Origin: Pseudomonadota bacterium
GTDB lineage: Bacteria > Pseudomonadota > Gammaproteobacteria > Pseudomonadales > Azotimanducaceae
Reading direction: 5' to 3'
NCBI GenBank assembly: GCA_022571415.1
Contig: JACZXW010000004.1
Coordinates: forward strand, 1-57,479
Length of the DNA stretch: 57,479 nucleotides
The notes under the pieces were generated by a model, which worked only from the letters and a program-made list of their open reading frames with translations, was not told where the DNA came from and did no database searches. Every line of letters starts with the position of its first letter. The first letter of the stretch is position 1. Both the position numbers and the translations under genes were made by a program. Positions 34,996 through 44,102 of the stretch are shown piece after piece.

Positions 34996-36291
34996 TTACC
35001 TGCGTGGCTTTCTACCGGCGTTATACTCACCGGATGAACGCTGGCGAGACTTTCTTACCGGTGGAGGGACGTCATTTAACAACTCCATTGCAGGTTGTTC
35101 ACAAGCAAGTGGATTCCCCAATAATTCTTCTATGCCTGGCAACATGAAGGAATCGGTCTCACAAGCGAGACTCACAGATATACCGCTAGCACCTGCTCTT
35201 CCAGTCCGGCCTATGCGGTGAACATAGTCTTCCGGATCTTCCGGCAGGTTGTAGTTGACCACGTGACTGATATCATCCACATGTATTCCACGTCCAGCCA
35301 CGTCGGTCGCGACCAATATCTCTATTTCACCCTGTTTAAATTGATCTAATGTCCTGATACGTTTTTTCTGCGGTACTTCACCGGTTAACAGGCCGGTTTT
35401 GAAACCATGCCGGTAAAGTTTATCTTCCAGCTTTCGTGTCTCATCCCGGCGATTCAGAAACACGAGGACTTTACTCAGATCATGCACCTTGATCAGGTTG
35501 TACAGCACCTTGTATTTGTCTTCTTCAGACGTAAGGTACACGACTTGATGCACGGTATTGACTGCCAGCTGTTCCGGTTCTATTTCTATCCTTACGGGAT
35601 CCAGTGTCCAGTTTGCCGCCAGGCGCCTGATGTCTTCACTGAAGGTTGCGCTGAAAAGCTGGGTTTGTCTGCGGCTTTTGTTTGGTGTGCGCTGGATGAT
35701 CGCTTTGACGTCAGGAATGAAACCCATGCTTAACATTCTGTCTGCTTCATCGATGATCAATAACTCGACCTGTGATAAATCGATAACATTTGAACGGCAA
35801 AAATCCAGAAGCCTTCCAGGTGTTGCCACGACGATGCCAACAGGTTTTGCCAGCGCCTTTTTTTGCTTTTCATAGTCAATGCCGCCGACCACGGGAACGA
35901 TGACGATATCGGTATTGCCGGCGAGGTCATCAGCATCCTTGCTGATTTGCAGCACGAGTTCTCGTGTGGGGGCAATGATCAGTGCGAATGGCATCCCCGG
36001 GGGACGCTGGTTGAGTTCAGGGTTTTCCAGGTCATAGGTGATAATGGAAATAAGAAAAGCCGCAGTCTTTCCGGTTCCGGTTTGTGCCTGGGCAATGATA
36101 TCCTTGCCGTCCAGGCTAAAAGGCAGCACCTCTTTTTGCACCGGTGTGCATCGTGTGAATCCCAGATTGGCGATGGCGTCGTTCAGTTCATCTGGCAGAT
36201 CCAATAGAGCGAAGTCCCCGCCAATCTCGATGGGGTTATCTTCTTCAGATCGGTCCCGGGATTCGGAAAAGAATTTCTTAATAAACTTCAT
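34996..36291 (-). CDS. rhlB: DEAD-box RNA helicase, RhlB type
   Basis: A 431-residue ATP-dependent RNA helicase. All motifs are present: Q-motif GFTRCTPVQKEVLP, I AQTGTGKT, Ia PTRELVLQ, Ib TPGRLLDF, II DEAD, III SAT, V ATDVAGRGI and VI HRIGRTGRAG. The basic C-terminal tail RKSRQRSSGEYNAGRKPRR is RNA-binding. RhlB works in the RNA degradosome and ribosome/mRNA turnover. The ATG at 36289-36291 (MKFIKKFF) fits; an upstream in-frame ATG exists. It follows the symporter gene by about 45 bases. Confidence 0.93.
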   Translation of the reverse strand: MKFIKKFFSESRDRSEEDNPIEIGGDFALLDLPDELNDAIANLGFTRCTPVQKEVLPFSLDGKDIIAQAQTGTGKTAAFLISIITYDLENPELNQRPPGMPFALIIAPTRELVLQISKDADDLAGNTDIVIVPVVGGIDYEKQKKALAKPVGIVVATPGRLLDFCRSNVIDLSQVELLIIDEADRMLSMGFIPDVKAIIQRTPNKSRRQTQLFSATFSEDIRRLAANWTLDPVRIEIEPEQLAVNTVHQVVYLTSEEDKYKVLYNLIKVHDLSKVLVFLNRRDETRKLEDKLYRHGFKTGLLTGEVPQKKRIRTLDQFKQGEIEILVATDVAGRGIHVDDISHVVNYNLPEDPEDYVHRIGRTGRAGASGISVSLACETDSFMLPGIEELLGNPLACEQPAMELLNDVPPPVRKSRQRSSGEYNAGRKPRR

Positions 36292-36336
36292 GGGTGCGCG
36301 CATCATATCACGACCAGATTGCCAGACCTGCTTTCC

Positions 36337-37878
36337 CTAGACGGGCTTTGGTAGAGAGTCTTTGCCGGAGACCAACACCAGGCTTAAGCCAAAAGCCAGG
36401 ATAAACATGATGATATTGCCTATCAGACCAGTGTAATAAAGATCGAAAGGAAAACTTAATGCGTCACTAATGAGTGATCTCGAACTGGCGATGGTCCAGG
36501 CGGTAAATATCATTGTACCGCTGATGCCGAACAGGATATGCCGGGCGTCGCCACGTTCGGTGAAGAAGCCGATGCAGTAAATAGACAGCAATCCGCCCGC
36601 CAGCAACGATGTCAGGATCATGGCGGTATCCTGCAGGGTGGTGGTTTCTGTTTCGGTAAGGTAGATGGCGCCGAGGATCATCACCGTGCCGGTAACGGTG
36701 GCGATTATTTTTGCGACCCGTAAATAATGCGCGTCATCCGATTCCTTGTTGATGTGGCGGCGATAAATGTCGGAGATGGAGACCGTGGAGATGGCATTGA
36801 TGCTGCTGTCCAGGGAAGACATGGCTGCGGCCAGGGCCGCAGCCACCACCAGGCCCACCAATCCCGAGGGCAGGTGATTAATAATGAAAAAGGGAAGGAT
36901 TTCCTCAGCCTTTCTTTCCCCCAGTAATATTTCGCTTGCTTGTGCTGCGGGGAATACCTGAAAAAAAACGTACAGCGCCGTACCCAGGAACATGAAGAAA
37001 GCCCAGGTCGGCAAGCTGACCGCGGCGCAAATGTACATCGCTTTGCGTGCTTCATGTGCGGACCTGGCAGCACAAAATCGTTGCACCGTGTTCTGGTTAC
37101 TTGAATATTCTGTTAGCCAGCTAAGGAGACCGATGATCAGCATCATGCTAGCGGTTTTGCTCTGCAAGCTGAGTTCCCAGCCAACGGGTACAAGGTTGCC
37201 GTTGCGCAGTTCAGCAAACGCCAGTTTCCCGTCATGGGTTGCGACATCAAGAATTTGGCTAAAGCCACCCGGCAGTGCCATGACAATGACCAGAAGACAG
37301 ACTGCTCCGCCTAACAGCAGCACAATGGTCTGTATGACATCCGTCCAGATGACGGCATTGATGCCACCGACAATGGTGTAGGCTGCAACGACGATACCGC
37401 CAATGAGAATGCACAAGGTTGCATCAAGGCCGGTGATTTCCTGCAACACCAGTGATACCAGGTACAGGATCAGACTGATCCGGACGATCTGTGCAATGAT
37501 AAAGGCGACGGCACCGTATATCCGGATGGATGGTCCAAATCGAAATTCCAGGAACTCATAGGCAGTGGTCGTTTTGTCCGTTCGGAGGAAAGGCAGGAAA
37601 TACTTCACTGCGATAATTACAGCCACCGGTAACATCAGATTAGGCAGGAAACGCAGCCAGGCGGTTTTATAGGCATCGCCGGGGTAGGCGAGGAATGTAA
37701 TGGAACTGATGGAGGTACCGACCAGACTCAGGCCAATAACCCATCCCTTGAATCTTCGGCCACCGAGAAAATATTCCTCTGTCGTGTTGTTTTTGCCGGA
37801 GAAGTACAGGCCCATCGCAAAAAGACCCCCGAGATAGAGGGCCAGCACCGCGGTATCAAGAGCTGAAAGTTGGCCCAT
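36337..37878 (-). CDS. sodium:solute symporter (SSS family)
   Basis: 513 residues with about 13 transmembrane helices. The start MGQLSALDTAVLALYLGGLFAMGLYF and FLGGRRFKGWVIGLSLVGTSISSITFLAYPG are the first two helices of the LeuT-like SSS fold, with conserved Ser/Thr residues at the Na+ site. GGINAVIWTDVIQTIVLLLGG is another family segment. The substrate cannot be deduced. The start is one base from the stop of the aspartate aminotransferase gene, so the two are almost surely cotranscribed. Confidence 0.92.
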   Translation of the reverse strand: MGQLSALDTAVLALYLGGLFAMGLYFSGKNNTTEEYFLGGRRFKGWVIGLSLVGTSISSITFLAYPGDAYKTAWLRFLPNLMLPVAVIIAVKYFLPFLRTDKTTTAYEFLEFRFGPSIRIYGAVAFIIAQIVRISLILYLVSLVLQEITGLDATLCILIGGIVVAAYTIVGGINAVIWTDVIQTIVLLLGGAVCLLVIVMALPGGFSQILDVATHDGKLAFAELRNGNLVPVGWELSLQSKTASMMLIIGLLSWLTEYSSNQNTVQRFCAARSAHEARKAMYICAAVSLPTWAFFMFLGTALYVFFQVFPAAQASEILLGERKAEEILPFFIINHLPSGLVGLVVAAALAAAMSSLDSSINAISTVSISDIYRRHINKESDDAHYLRVAKIIATVTGTVMILGAIYLTETETTTLQDTAMILTSLLAGGLLSIYCIGFFTERGDARHILFGISGTMIFTAWTIASSRSLISDALSFPFDLYYTGLIGNIIMFILAFGLSLVLVSGKDSLPKPV

Positions 37879-39147
37879 CTATTGGGCTAGTAAACGGTTG
37901 AGCGAGGCGAGTTCGAGACAAACAACAAAAACGTCCAGTGCCTTTTCCAGGTCTTCAAGGGATGGGAAAGTGGGTGCGACGCGAATGTTCCTGTTTTCTG
38001 GGTCCAGACCATAGGGAAAGGTAGCCCCGGCAGGCGTGAGTTTTACCCCAGCACTGGCAGCAAGTTCGACAACGACACTGGCAATGCCCGGCAGGGTGTT
38101 GAGTGAGATAAAGTAGCCACCATCCGGGCGGGTCCATTCGGCGATATCCTTGTCGCCGACTGCTGCCTGCAGTTTTTTCTGTACCATTTCGAATTTAGGC
38201 TCCAGCAATGCCCTGTGTTTATTCATATGCGCAGCGAGTGTGTCCAAGTCTTTCAGGAAGCGCACGTGACGCAGCTGGTTCACTTTATCGAAACTGATGA
38301 CCTGGGGCACCAGGAACTTCTCGAAGGCTTTCAGATTTTTTTCTGACGTGCCCAGGAAGGAAATCCCGGCACCTGCGAAAGTTACTTTCGAGGTAGAAGC
38401 GAACATCACGACGCTATCTTCGGTTCCTGCTTCTTGCGCCAGCGCCATCAGGTCCGGCAGCCGGACAGGTTTGTCAGTCAGATGGTGAGCCACATAGGCG
38501 TTGTCCCACATGATACGAAAATCTGCACCTGCCAGATTCCCGAGTTTGGCAAATCTTTTAACCGTGTCCTCATCATAGCTATGACTGCTGGGATTACTGT
38601 ACTTAGGTACGCACCATATACCCTTGATCATCGGGTCTCGCGCGACCAGTTCCTCAATCGTCTCCATATCGGGTCCCGATGGCAGGAAGTTGACGTTAAT
38701 CATTTCGATGTCAAAGGATTCACAGATGGTAAAATGCCTGTCATAGCCAGGAACCGGGCAGATGAACTTCACTTTGCTGTTTGATGCCTGCTTCTCGCCC
38801 TGCCATTCCGGGATCATGTGAGCGATCAGGTTGTACATTAGTGTCAAGCTGCTGTTGCCGCCGACCAGGACCTGTGAGGGTTGCAATGAGAGAATGTCGG
38901 CGCCCAGTTGGCGAGCCTCCGGAATTCCCAGGATACCGCCATAGTTGCGGACATCGGTGCCATCCTGGAGGAGGAAAAATCCTTCGAGAATTCCATCAAG
39001 ATCGTTGGACAAGTCGAGTTGTTCTGTAGACGGTTTCCCTCGGGTCAGGTCGAGGGATAATCGTGATTCCTTGAATTGATCGTACACGGCTTTTAATTCC
39101 GACTGCCGTGCCTTCAGTTCGTCTTCAGATAAATCGCGGAGTTTCAT
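37879..39147 (-). CDS. aspartate aminotransferase, class Ic
   Basis: 422 residues (ATG at 39145-39147, MKLRDLSEDELK) of the class Ic branch of fold-type I aminotransferases, as in Corynebacterium AspT. It transfers the amino group between aspartate and 2-oxoglutarate. Marks are LDLTRGKPSTEQLDLS, VRNYGGILGIPEARQLGA, VGGNSSLTLMYN, KGIWCVPKYSNPSSHSY, RIMWDNAYVAHHL and the Schiff-base lysine in FASTSKVTFAGAGISF. It is coupled to the symporter downstream and follows argC by 25 bases. Confidence 0.93.
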   Translation of the reverse strand: MKLRDLSEDELKARQSELKAVYDQFKESRLSLDLTRGKPSTEQLDLSNDLDGILEGFFLLQDGTDVRNYGGILGIPEARQLGADILSLQPSQVLVGGNSSLTLMYNLIAHMIPEWQGEKQASNSKVKFICPVPGYDRHFTICESFDIEMINVNFLPSGPDMETIEELVARDPMIKGIWCVPKYSNPSSHSYDEDTVKRFAKLGNLAGADFRIMWDNAYVAHHLTDKPVRLPDLMALAQEAGTEDSVVMFASTSKVTFAGAGISFLGTSEKNLKAFEKFLVPQVISFDKVNQLRHVRFLKDLDTLAAHMNKHRALLEPKFEMVQKKLQAAVGDKDIAEWTRPDGGYFISLNTLPGIASVVVELAASAGVKLTPAGATFPYGLDPENRNIRVAPTFPSLEDLEKALDVFVVCLELASLNRLLAQ

Positions 39148-39172
39148 GCTTGTAACCTTCAAATGCGGTCGC

Positions 39173-40126
39173 TTACAGAGAAAGCCCTTCGAGCTCCGCT
39201 TTGCCTAGCATCAGGTTGAGGTTCTGGATGGCGGCGCCGCATGCACCTTTACCCAGGTTATCCAAACGGCAAACCAGCAGGATTTGTTGCTCGTGTCCGA
39301 AGACAAAAATGTCCAGGGAGTTGGTCCCATTGTTGGCCTGTGGATCCAGGAATCCATCGAGGAGTTGCGATTCATCTTTCGGGCCAAACACATTGATGCA
39401 GGGCTCATCTCTATAGGTAGAGGCGAGCAGTTCGTACACCCGATCCGGACTGACCTCGGAAAAGAAAAATTCGCTGAAGAGCCCGATGCTGACCAGCATT
39501 CCCTGTTCAAAATGGCCCACGACGGGCAGGAAAATCGGTTCAGTATCCAACCCGGAAAAGTGTTTCATTTCGTCCAGATGTTTGTGTCTAAGATGTAGGG
39601 AATAAGGTCTTGAATGCCAGAGTTCGTCTGGTCTCTTTTTCGCCTGCAGCTCAAAGGCTTCTATCATTTTCCGACCACCACCACTGTAGCCTGTGATGGC
39701 ACTGCAGGATATTTTAGAGGAGGGGTTCAACCATCCCTGCGCAATCAGTGGAAGAATCGGCAGAAGGAAGCCGGTCGGATAGCAACCCGGATTTGACACC
39801 AGGTGCGCGGATTGTATCAGGGACCTTTGCGTTTCGTTCATTTCCGGCAATCCGTAGACCCAGGCCTCATTTGTCCTGTGTGCGGTACTGGCATCGATAA
39901 ACCTGGTTTTGCCTTCAGGCGCCAACTGAACTGTCTCTATCGCCGCCTTGTCGGGCAGGCAAAGGATGACCACATCCGCTTCTTCGATGATCTGCCGCTT
40001 CGCGTCGTTGTTTTTCCTGTCGGCATCGCTGATGCACAGGAGATCAAGGTCAGCCCGATCCTGTAGTTTTTGGTGAATTTGTAAGCCGGTGGTGCCAGCC
40101 TGCCCATCTATAAAAATTTTGTACAT
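39173..40126 (-). CDS. argC: N-acetyl-gamma-glutamyl-phosphate reductase (short type)
   Basis: 317 residues of the short ArgC form, which makes N-acetylglutamate semialdehyde in arginine synthesis with NADPH. The N-terminal IFIDGQAGTTGLQIHQKL is the NADP loop. The catalytic cysteine lies in VSNPGCYPTGFLLP, and CSAITGYSGGGRKMIEAFE with a later HxxH-type histidine (HSRPYSLHLRHKHLDEM) complete the site. No other arg genes are seen nearby. Confidence 0.93.
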   Translation of the reverse strand: MYKIFIDGQAGTTGLQIHQKLQDRADLDLLCISDADRKNNDAKRQIIEEADVVILCLPDKAAIETVQLAPEGKTRFIDASTAHRTNEAWVYGLPEMNETQRSLIQSAHLVSNPGCYPTGFLLPILPLIAQGWLNPSSKISCSAITGYSGGGRKMIEAFELQAKKRPDELWHSRPYSLHLRHKHLDEMKHFSGLDTEPIFLPVVGHFEQGMLVSIGLFSEFFFSEVSPDRVYELLASTYRDEPCINVFGPKDESQLLDGFLDPQANNGTNSLDIFVFGHEQQILLVCRLDNLGKGACGAAIQNLNLMLGKAELEGLSL

Positions 40127-40171
40127 ACTCAGTCAATTTTAGCATGTCCGAGTCGATTTTTTTATCTCCGC

Positions 40172-41416
40172 TTATCCGGGAGCCTGTTGGAACAGCCGTC
40201 CGGAAAGCTGTTGCTTTAGTAGTGACAGATCCTTCAATAATGCCGCGTCAACAAATTCGGCTGCACCGAGTTCGCTAAGGGGAACAGAAGGTAGGGAATG
40301 ATCTCTCACAAAGTGGATAAATTTGAGTGTCCTGAAACCATCGAACCAGTCGGATAGAAATTTGTTGAACACGCGTTCCTGCTTATGGTGTGCGCGTTGT
40401 TTAGCAATGAACTCAAGCAGATTGTGTGCTTGGCAGTAGTGTTGTATTTCAGGCGCTGCACTCGCGAATGTGCCTGGCGTGTCCCATGTGGTTGTCAGGG
40501 TTAGCAGAAATTCCTTGAGTAGGGCAAAGATACGAGGATGATAGAAGTGATAGTCATCGAGAGGACTGTCCAGCTCAGCGATTTTTCCGATGCCGGGTCC
40601 GGTGCCGACCGGTACCCGGTTCGATAACCTGCCAGCAAGTGTGATCGGCGTCGTTAGTATTCTGCGGATAGCGCCGGTCTTGGCCAGCTTGTTCAGCAGA
40701 TAGAAATCCTCAGCTGCATTGCGCCTCGGAAAACCCCTGACTTTTGCGTAGTGAATCGCGCTGACAGCCATGGTAGAACCCAGGCAGGTGTGGCCATAGC
40801 TAGATCCTGCCCAATCCAGGCCACATGCGTAATAGAGTATTGAAATCTCATAAAGAAGGGTTGGAACCTGCAGGCCTGTTTCATGCTGGTGTGAAAATGA
40901 AAAGACGAGAGCGGCATCTTTGTCCGCCAGTTGCGTTGCAAAATAATCACCGGGCAGAACAGCATCGGCGTCGGTGTTGGAGATTCGATGTGACCTGACA
41001 ATGTCCTGGGATATTAACCTCAGCGCAATATCGGCGCCGATCTTACGGGCGAGTCCGACCCCCTGACGCGGTGCTATTGTGTTGTCTGCGCTGCAGCGAT
41101 CCACCAGCAGAATGTCCGGTGTTCCGCGTAAATAGGTGCAGCGCCCCTTTGATTCCACTTTCGTGGCGCGACTAGTCGCTTCATGCATCAACTTCAGTGT
41201 TGCAGCGTGTTGTTCGCAGGGCGCGTTGACGACCAGGATAACGAGGTAGTTGTCTTTAATGCCTCGCCAGACACGCTCCAGGTTTTCGAAGGTCTCATCG
41301 AACACCGGAATGACCAGGCAATGATCGAAGCATGGTAATTCTGGCAGCGAGTTGGATTCGGGTTCAGCGTAATTCTGCAGGTACTTGTAGACCGCTTTCT
41401 TATCCCGGTTCAGCAT
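40172..41416 (-). CDS. family 2-like glycosyltransferase
   Basis: 414 residues with a GT-A fold: LVIPVFDETFENLERV at the start, RQGVGLARKIGADIAL, the DxD metal motif NTDADAVLPGDYF and a late acceptor segment FPRRNAAEDFYLLNKLAKTG with an ED pair, then RLSNRVPVGTG. It has no membrane helices, so it is likely cytosolic. Products resemble those of enzymes making small glycosides or glycolipids, but the sugar is unknown. ATG 41414-41416 lies 2 bases after the miaE stop, preferred over 41479, which is inside miaE. Confidence 0.8.
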   Translation of the reverse strand: MLNRDKKAVYKYLQNYAEPESNSLPELPCFDHCLVIPVFDETFENLERVWRGIKDNYLVILVVNAPCEQHAATLKLMHEATSRATKVESKGRCTYLRGTPDILLVDRCSADNTIAPRQGVGLARKIGADIALRLISQDIVRSHRISNTDADAVLPGDYFATQLADKDAALVFSFSHQHETGLQVPTLLYEISILYYACGLDWAGSSYGHTCLGSTMAVSAIHYAKVRGFPRRNAAEDFYLLNKLAKTGAIRRILTTPITLAGRLSNRVPVGTGPGIGKIAELDSPLDDYHFYHPRIFALLKEFLLTLTTTWDTPGTFASAAPEIQHYCQAHNLLEFIAKQRAHHKQERVFNKFLSDWFDGFRTLKFIHFVRDHSLPSVPLSELGAAEFVDAALLKDLSLLKQQLSGRLFQQAPG

Positions 41417-41418
41417 GC

Positions 41419-42003
41419 CTAGTGCAGACGTGCGCGGACTGGCAGTTCTTCGATAATTTTCGTTTCTATCGTCAACCAATCGCTTAGTCGAGTTTTTACC
41501 TCGTCGGCATCGAAGTAGTGATGCGCCAGTTCGATGAAGAGAAGATGATGAGAAGCTTCTGATTTCGCCAGCGCCGCGTAAAATATCTTCAGTTCCTCAT
41601 CGTCAATATTGTCGGCAATAAGAGCGAACCTTTCTGCACCGCGGGCTTCGATGACGGCTGCAGACAGCAGGCGATCAAGGAAATAATGCTGCTTGCCGCG
41701 CCTGATGCTGGCGCGCAGCTGGTTCACATAGGGGTCCTTTTCATCTGGAGCCAGCAGCAGGCCTCGTTTTCTGACCAGTTTCACAACCTGCCTGAAATGA
41801 TTCAGTTCTTCCAGTGCCAGATCGATCATGGCCTCAAGCAAGCGGTCTTTATCAGGGTAATGGGCGACCATGGACATGGCCATGGATGAAGCTTTACGCT
41901 CGTTGGCAGCATGGTCGAGAAGGAATGCGTCGAAATTATTCATGATCGCATCGAGCCAGGCACCGGATGATTTGGATTTGAGCGAGAAGGCTCCGTTCAT
42001 CAT
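41419..42003 (-). CDS. miaE: tRNA 2-methylthio-N6-isopentenyladenosine hydroxylase
   Basis: 194 residues forming a ferritin-like four-helix bundle with a non-heme di-iron site. The iron ligands fall in LALEELNHFRQVV (ExxH), IEARGAERF and LAKSEASHHLLF (ExxH). It hydroxylates the isopentenyl group of ms2i6A37 in tRNA reading UNN codons. Two consecutive ATGs offer starts at 42003 and 42000. It begins one base after the esterase stop, so the pair is coupled. Confidence 0.95.
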   Translation of the reverse strand: MMNGAFSLKSKSSGAWLDAIMNNFDAFLLDHAANERKASSMAMSMVAHYPDKDRLLEAMIDLALEELNHFRQVVKLVRKRGLLLAPDEKDPYVNQLRASIRRGKQHYFLDRLLSAAVIEARGAERFALIADNIDDEELKIFYAALAKSEASHHLLFIELAHHYFDADEVKTRLSDWLTIETKIIEELPVRARLH

Positions 42004-42663
42004 CTATAACACCTCCTGGAAAAACCGGGATATCTCCTCGATTTCATCGACACATACCTGGTGTCCCATGGGATAGTCGAACCACCTGACATCGTAGCCG
42101 AGGCGGATAAGGTTTTCCCGCGAAGTTGCGGCGCGCATGATGGGGATCATTGGATCCATCGTGCCATGGGCCATCATGACGGGAATGGCGAGGTTGGCGT
42201 CGGTCAGCTCATTTTCCGTGCTACTGACGTCGTGCAGGTAGGTGGAAAGGCCTAGGATTCCCGCCAGCCTGTGCTCGTATCGAAGTCCAGTCTGCAGCGC
42301 GATCACACCACCCTGGGAAAATCCTGCAAGGATTATCCTGTCCGGTGCAATGCCGCGCTCAATTTCCCGTTCGAGAAAAAGCCGGACTTCTGCCGCTGAT
42401 TGGATGATATCTTCGCCCCCGGAAGTTTCCGAATGCGGGATGAAGTCGTACCATGCCCGCATTTCCTCTCCACCATTGATGGTGATTGGTCGAACAGGCG
42501 CATGTGGAAATATAAAACGAACAGGGAGTGATTCCGGCAGACCCAGTTCCGCCACGATGGGTTCAAAGTCGTGACCATCTGCACCTAGTCCATGCAGCCA
42601 GATGACTGACGCCAATGCCTCACGGGCAGGTTCGATTTCTATATGTTCAAGCAGTTCGCTCAT
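42004..42663 (-). CDS. carboxylesterase/acyl-protein-thioesterase-type alpha/beta hydrolase
   Basis: 219 residues starting MSELLEHIEIEPAREAL. The oxyanion loop is WLHGLGADGHDFEP, the nucleophile serine is in AGFSQGGVIAL, the acid is in MAHGTMDPMIP and the histidine in DYPMGHQVCVDE. The length and motifs match EstB/YpfH-type carboxylesterases. The open frame runs up to 43035 without a plausible start beyond 42663, and the gene divergent to it begins at 42773. It is coupled to miaE. Confidence 0.92.
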   Translation of the reverse strand: MSELLEHIEIEPAREALASVIWLHGLGADGHDFEPIVAELGLPESLPVRFIFPHAPVRPITINGGEEMRAWYDFIPHSETSGGEDIIQSAAEVRLFLEREIERGIAPDRIILAGFSQGGVIALQTGLRYEHRLAGILGLSTYLHDVSSTENELTDANLAIPVMMAHGTMDPMIPIMRAATSRENLIRLGYDVRWFDYPMGHQVCVDEIEEISRFFQEVL

Positions 42664-42725
42664 GGACAGTTTCCAGTGTTCCCTCGAATCATAGCTGGAT
42701 CGAGCAGCTGTTGCCCTGGAATTTT

Positions 42726-42748
42726 GATTGTGACTAAATAGGTCAATC
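42726..42748. promoter_or_regulatory. imperfect palindrome between the esterase and AMACR-type genes
   Basis: GATTG (42726-42730) and CAATC (42744-42748) are inverted around TGACTAAATAGGT. The site ends 24 bases before the GTG start of the CoA enzyme and could be an operator for one of the two divergent genes. No regulator is identified. Confidence 0.25.
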
Positions 42749-42772
42749 TGATTTATTGCAGGGAGTAACCAG

Positions 42773-43912
42773 GTGGGACCACTAACAGGTATAAAAGTGA
42801 TTGAACTTGCGGGTATCGGGCCCGGGCCATTTTGCGGAATGATGCTGGCGGATATGGGGGCCGAGGTGATTCGCGTGGACCGCACGGGTGGTCGATCTTC
42901 ACGTGGGCGTGATGTTCTGACTCGAGGTCGAAAATCCATAGCGGTCGACTTGAAAAGTGATTCCGGCAAAGAAGTGATCCTCAAGTTATGCGAGAGTTCG
43001 CACGCCTTGTTTGAAGGATTCCGACCAGGGGTCACAGAGCGGCTTGGTCTCGGTCCCGAGGATTGTATGGCCAGGAACCCGAAGCTGGTCTACGGCCGGA
43101 TGACGGGTTGGGGACAGGAAGGTCCCATGTCGCAGGCAGCCGGGCATGATATTAATTACATATCACTCGCAGGCGCCTTGCACGCAATTGGGCCAAAGGA
43201 CGGGAAACCCGTACCACCACTGAACCTGGTGGGTGATTTTGGCGGTGGCGGTATGGTCCTCGCTTTTGGCCTGGTTTGCGCGATTCTTGAAGCACAAAAT
43301 TCCAACAAGGGGCAGGTAGTTGACACTGCCATGGTGGATGGCACGGCCATCCTGATGGCAATGTTCTTTTCCATGGCTGCGGGCGGCGTAATGACACACG
43401 ATCGTGGCAGCAACATGCTTGATGGAGGTGCGCATTTCTATGACACCTACGAAACCTCGGATGGTAAGTTTATATCCATTGGTTCTATCGAACCTCAATT
43501 TTATGCACTCTTGCTGGAGAAAACAGGCCTGGACCCGGATGAATTTTCCGCTCAGATGGACCAGAGTCGATGGCCCGGATACAAGGATAAAATTACGCGG
43601 GTTTTTAAATCAAAAACCCGTGATGAATGGTGTGAAATCATGGAGGGATCAGATGTGTGTTTTGCACCGGTGCTGTCGCTGGAAGAAGTCGCAGATCATC
43701 CTCACAACCAGGCCCGCAACGCCTTCATTGAACTCGATAATGTCCTGCAACCAGCACCCGCGCCCAGATTCAGCAGGACAGAAGTGGGACTGTCTCACGG
43801 CCCCAGGATTGCCGGGGAAGATACTGCAGCGGTGCTGGCCGATGCGGGTTACGCTGAGAGCGAAATAGAGTCGTTAGTTGCGAGTGGAGCTGTGTCGTCA
43901 GTGCCTGGTTAA
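42773..43912 (+). CDS. CaiB/BaiF family CoA enzyme, alpha-methylacyl-CoA racemase-like
   Basis: 379 residues of the CoA-transferase III family. The racemase-branch marks are GPGPFCGMMLADMGAEVIRVDR, GRKSIAVDLKS, FRPGVTERLGLGPEDC, GHDINYISLAGALHAIG (catalytic His-Asp region) and PPLNLVGDFGGGGM. AMACR members interconvert 2-methylacyl-CoA epimers for beta-oxidation of branched chains. The start is GTG at 42773-42775, preceded by GGGAG. It is transcribed divergently from the esterase. Confidence 0.9.
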   Translation: MGPLTGIKVIELAGIGPGPFCGMMLADMGAEVIRVDRTGGRSSRGRDVLTRGRKSIAVDLKSDSGKEVILKLCESSHALFEGFRPGVTERLGLGPEDCMARNPKLVYGRMTGWGQEGPMSQAAGHDINYISLAGALHAIGPKDGKPVPPLNLVGDFGGGGMVLAFGLVCAILEAQNSNKGQVVDTAMVDGTAILMAMFFSMAAGGVMTHDRGSNMLDGGAHFYDTYETSDGKFISIGSIEPQFYALLLEKTGLDPDEFSAQMDQSRWPGYKDKITRVFKSKTRDEWCEIMEGSDVCFAPVLSLEEVADHPHNQARNAFIELDNVLQPAPAPRFSRTEVGLSHGPRIAGEDTAAVLADAGYAESEIESLVASGAVSSVPG

Positions 43913-44034
43913 TGTGCTGAGAAATCATGGATTGTAGATTCATTTTGCCGATAATTAATGTAGTATTGCGCCTCTTGAGAATTCTACCGGCGACTCTATT
44001 TTCACAACCTGGTCGATTCGATAACAGATATAGT

Positions 44035-44055
44035 GGGGTTGTCGGGAGCAGCCCC
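44035..44055 (+). other. hairpin in the leader of the AP2-like gene
   Basis: GGGGTTG (44035-44041) pairs with CAGCCCC (44049-44055) around a 7-base loop. It lies about 50 bases before the ATG at 44103. There is no T tract and no known riboswitch match, so its role is open. Confidence 0.3.
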
Positions 44056-44102
44056 GCACGAACAATGTAAGCCCATGCAACTAACACATATAGGTAACTA
44101 AG

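Noticed and set aside
42664-43035. N-terminal extension of the esterase
   Set aside because: It runs into the divergent AMACR-type gene, and the esterase homology begins only at 42663.
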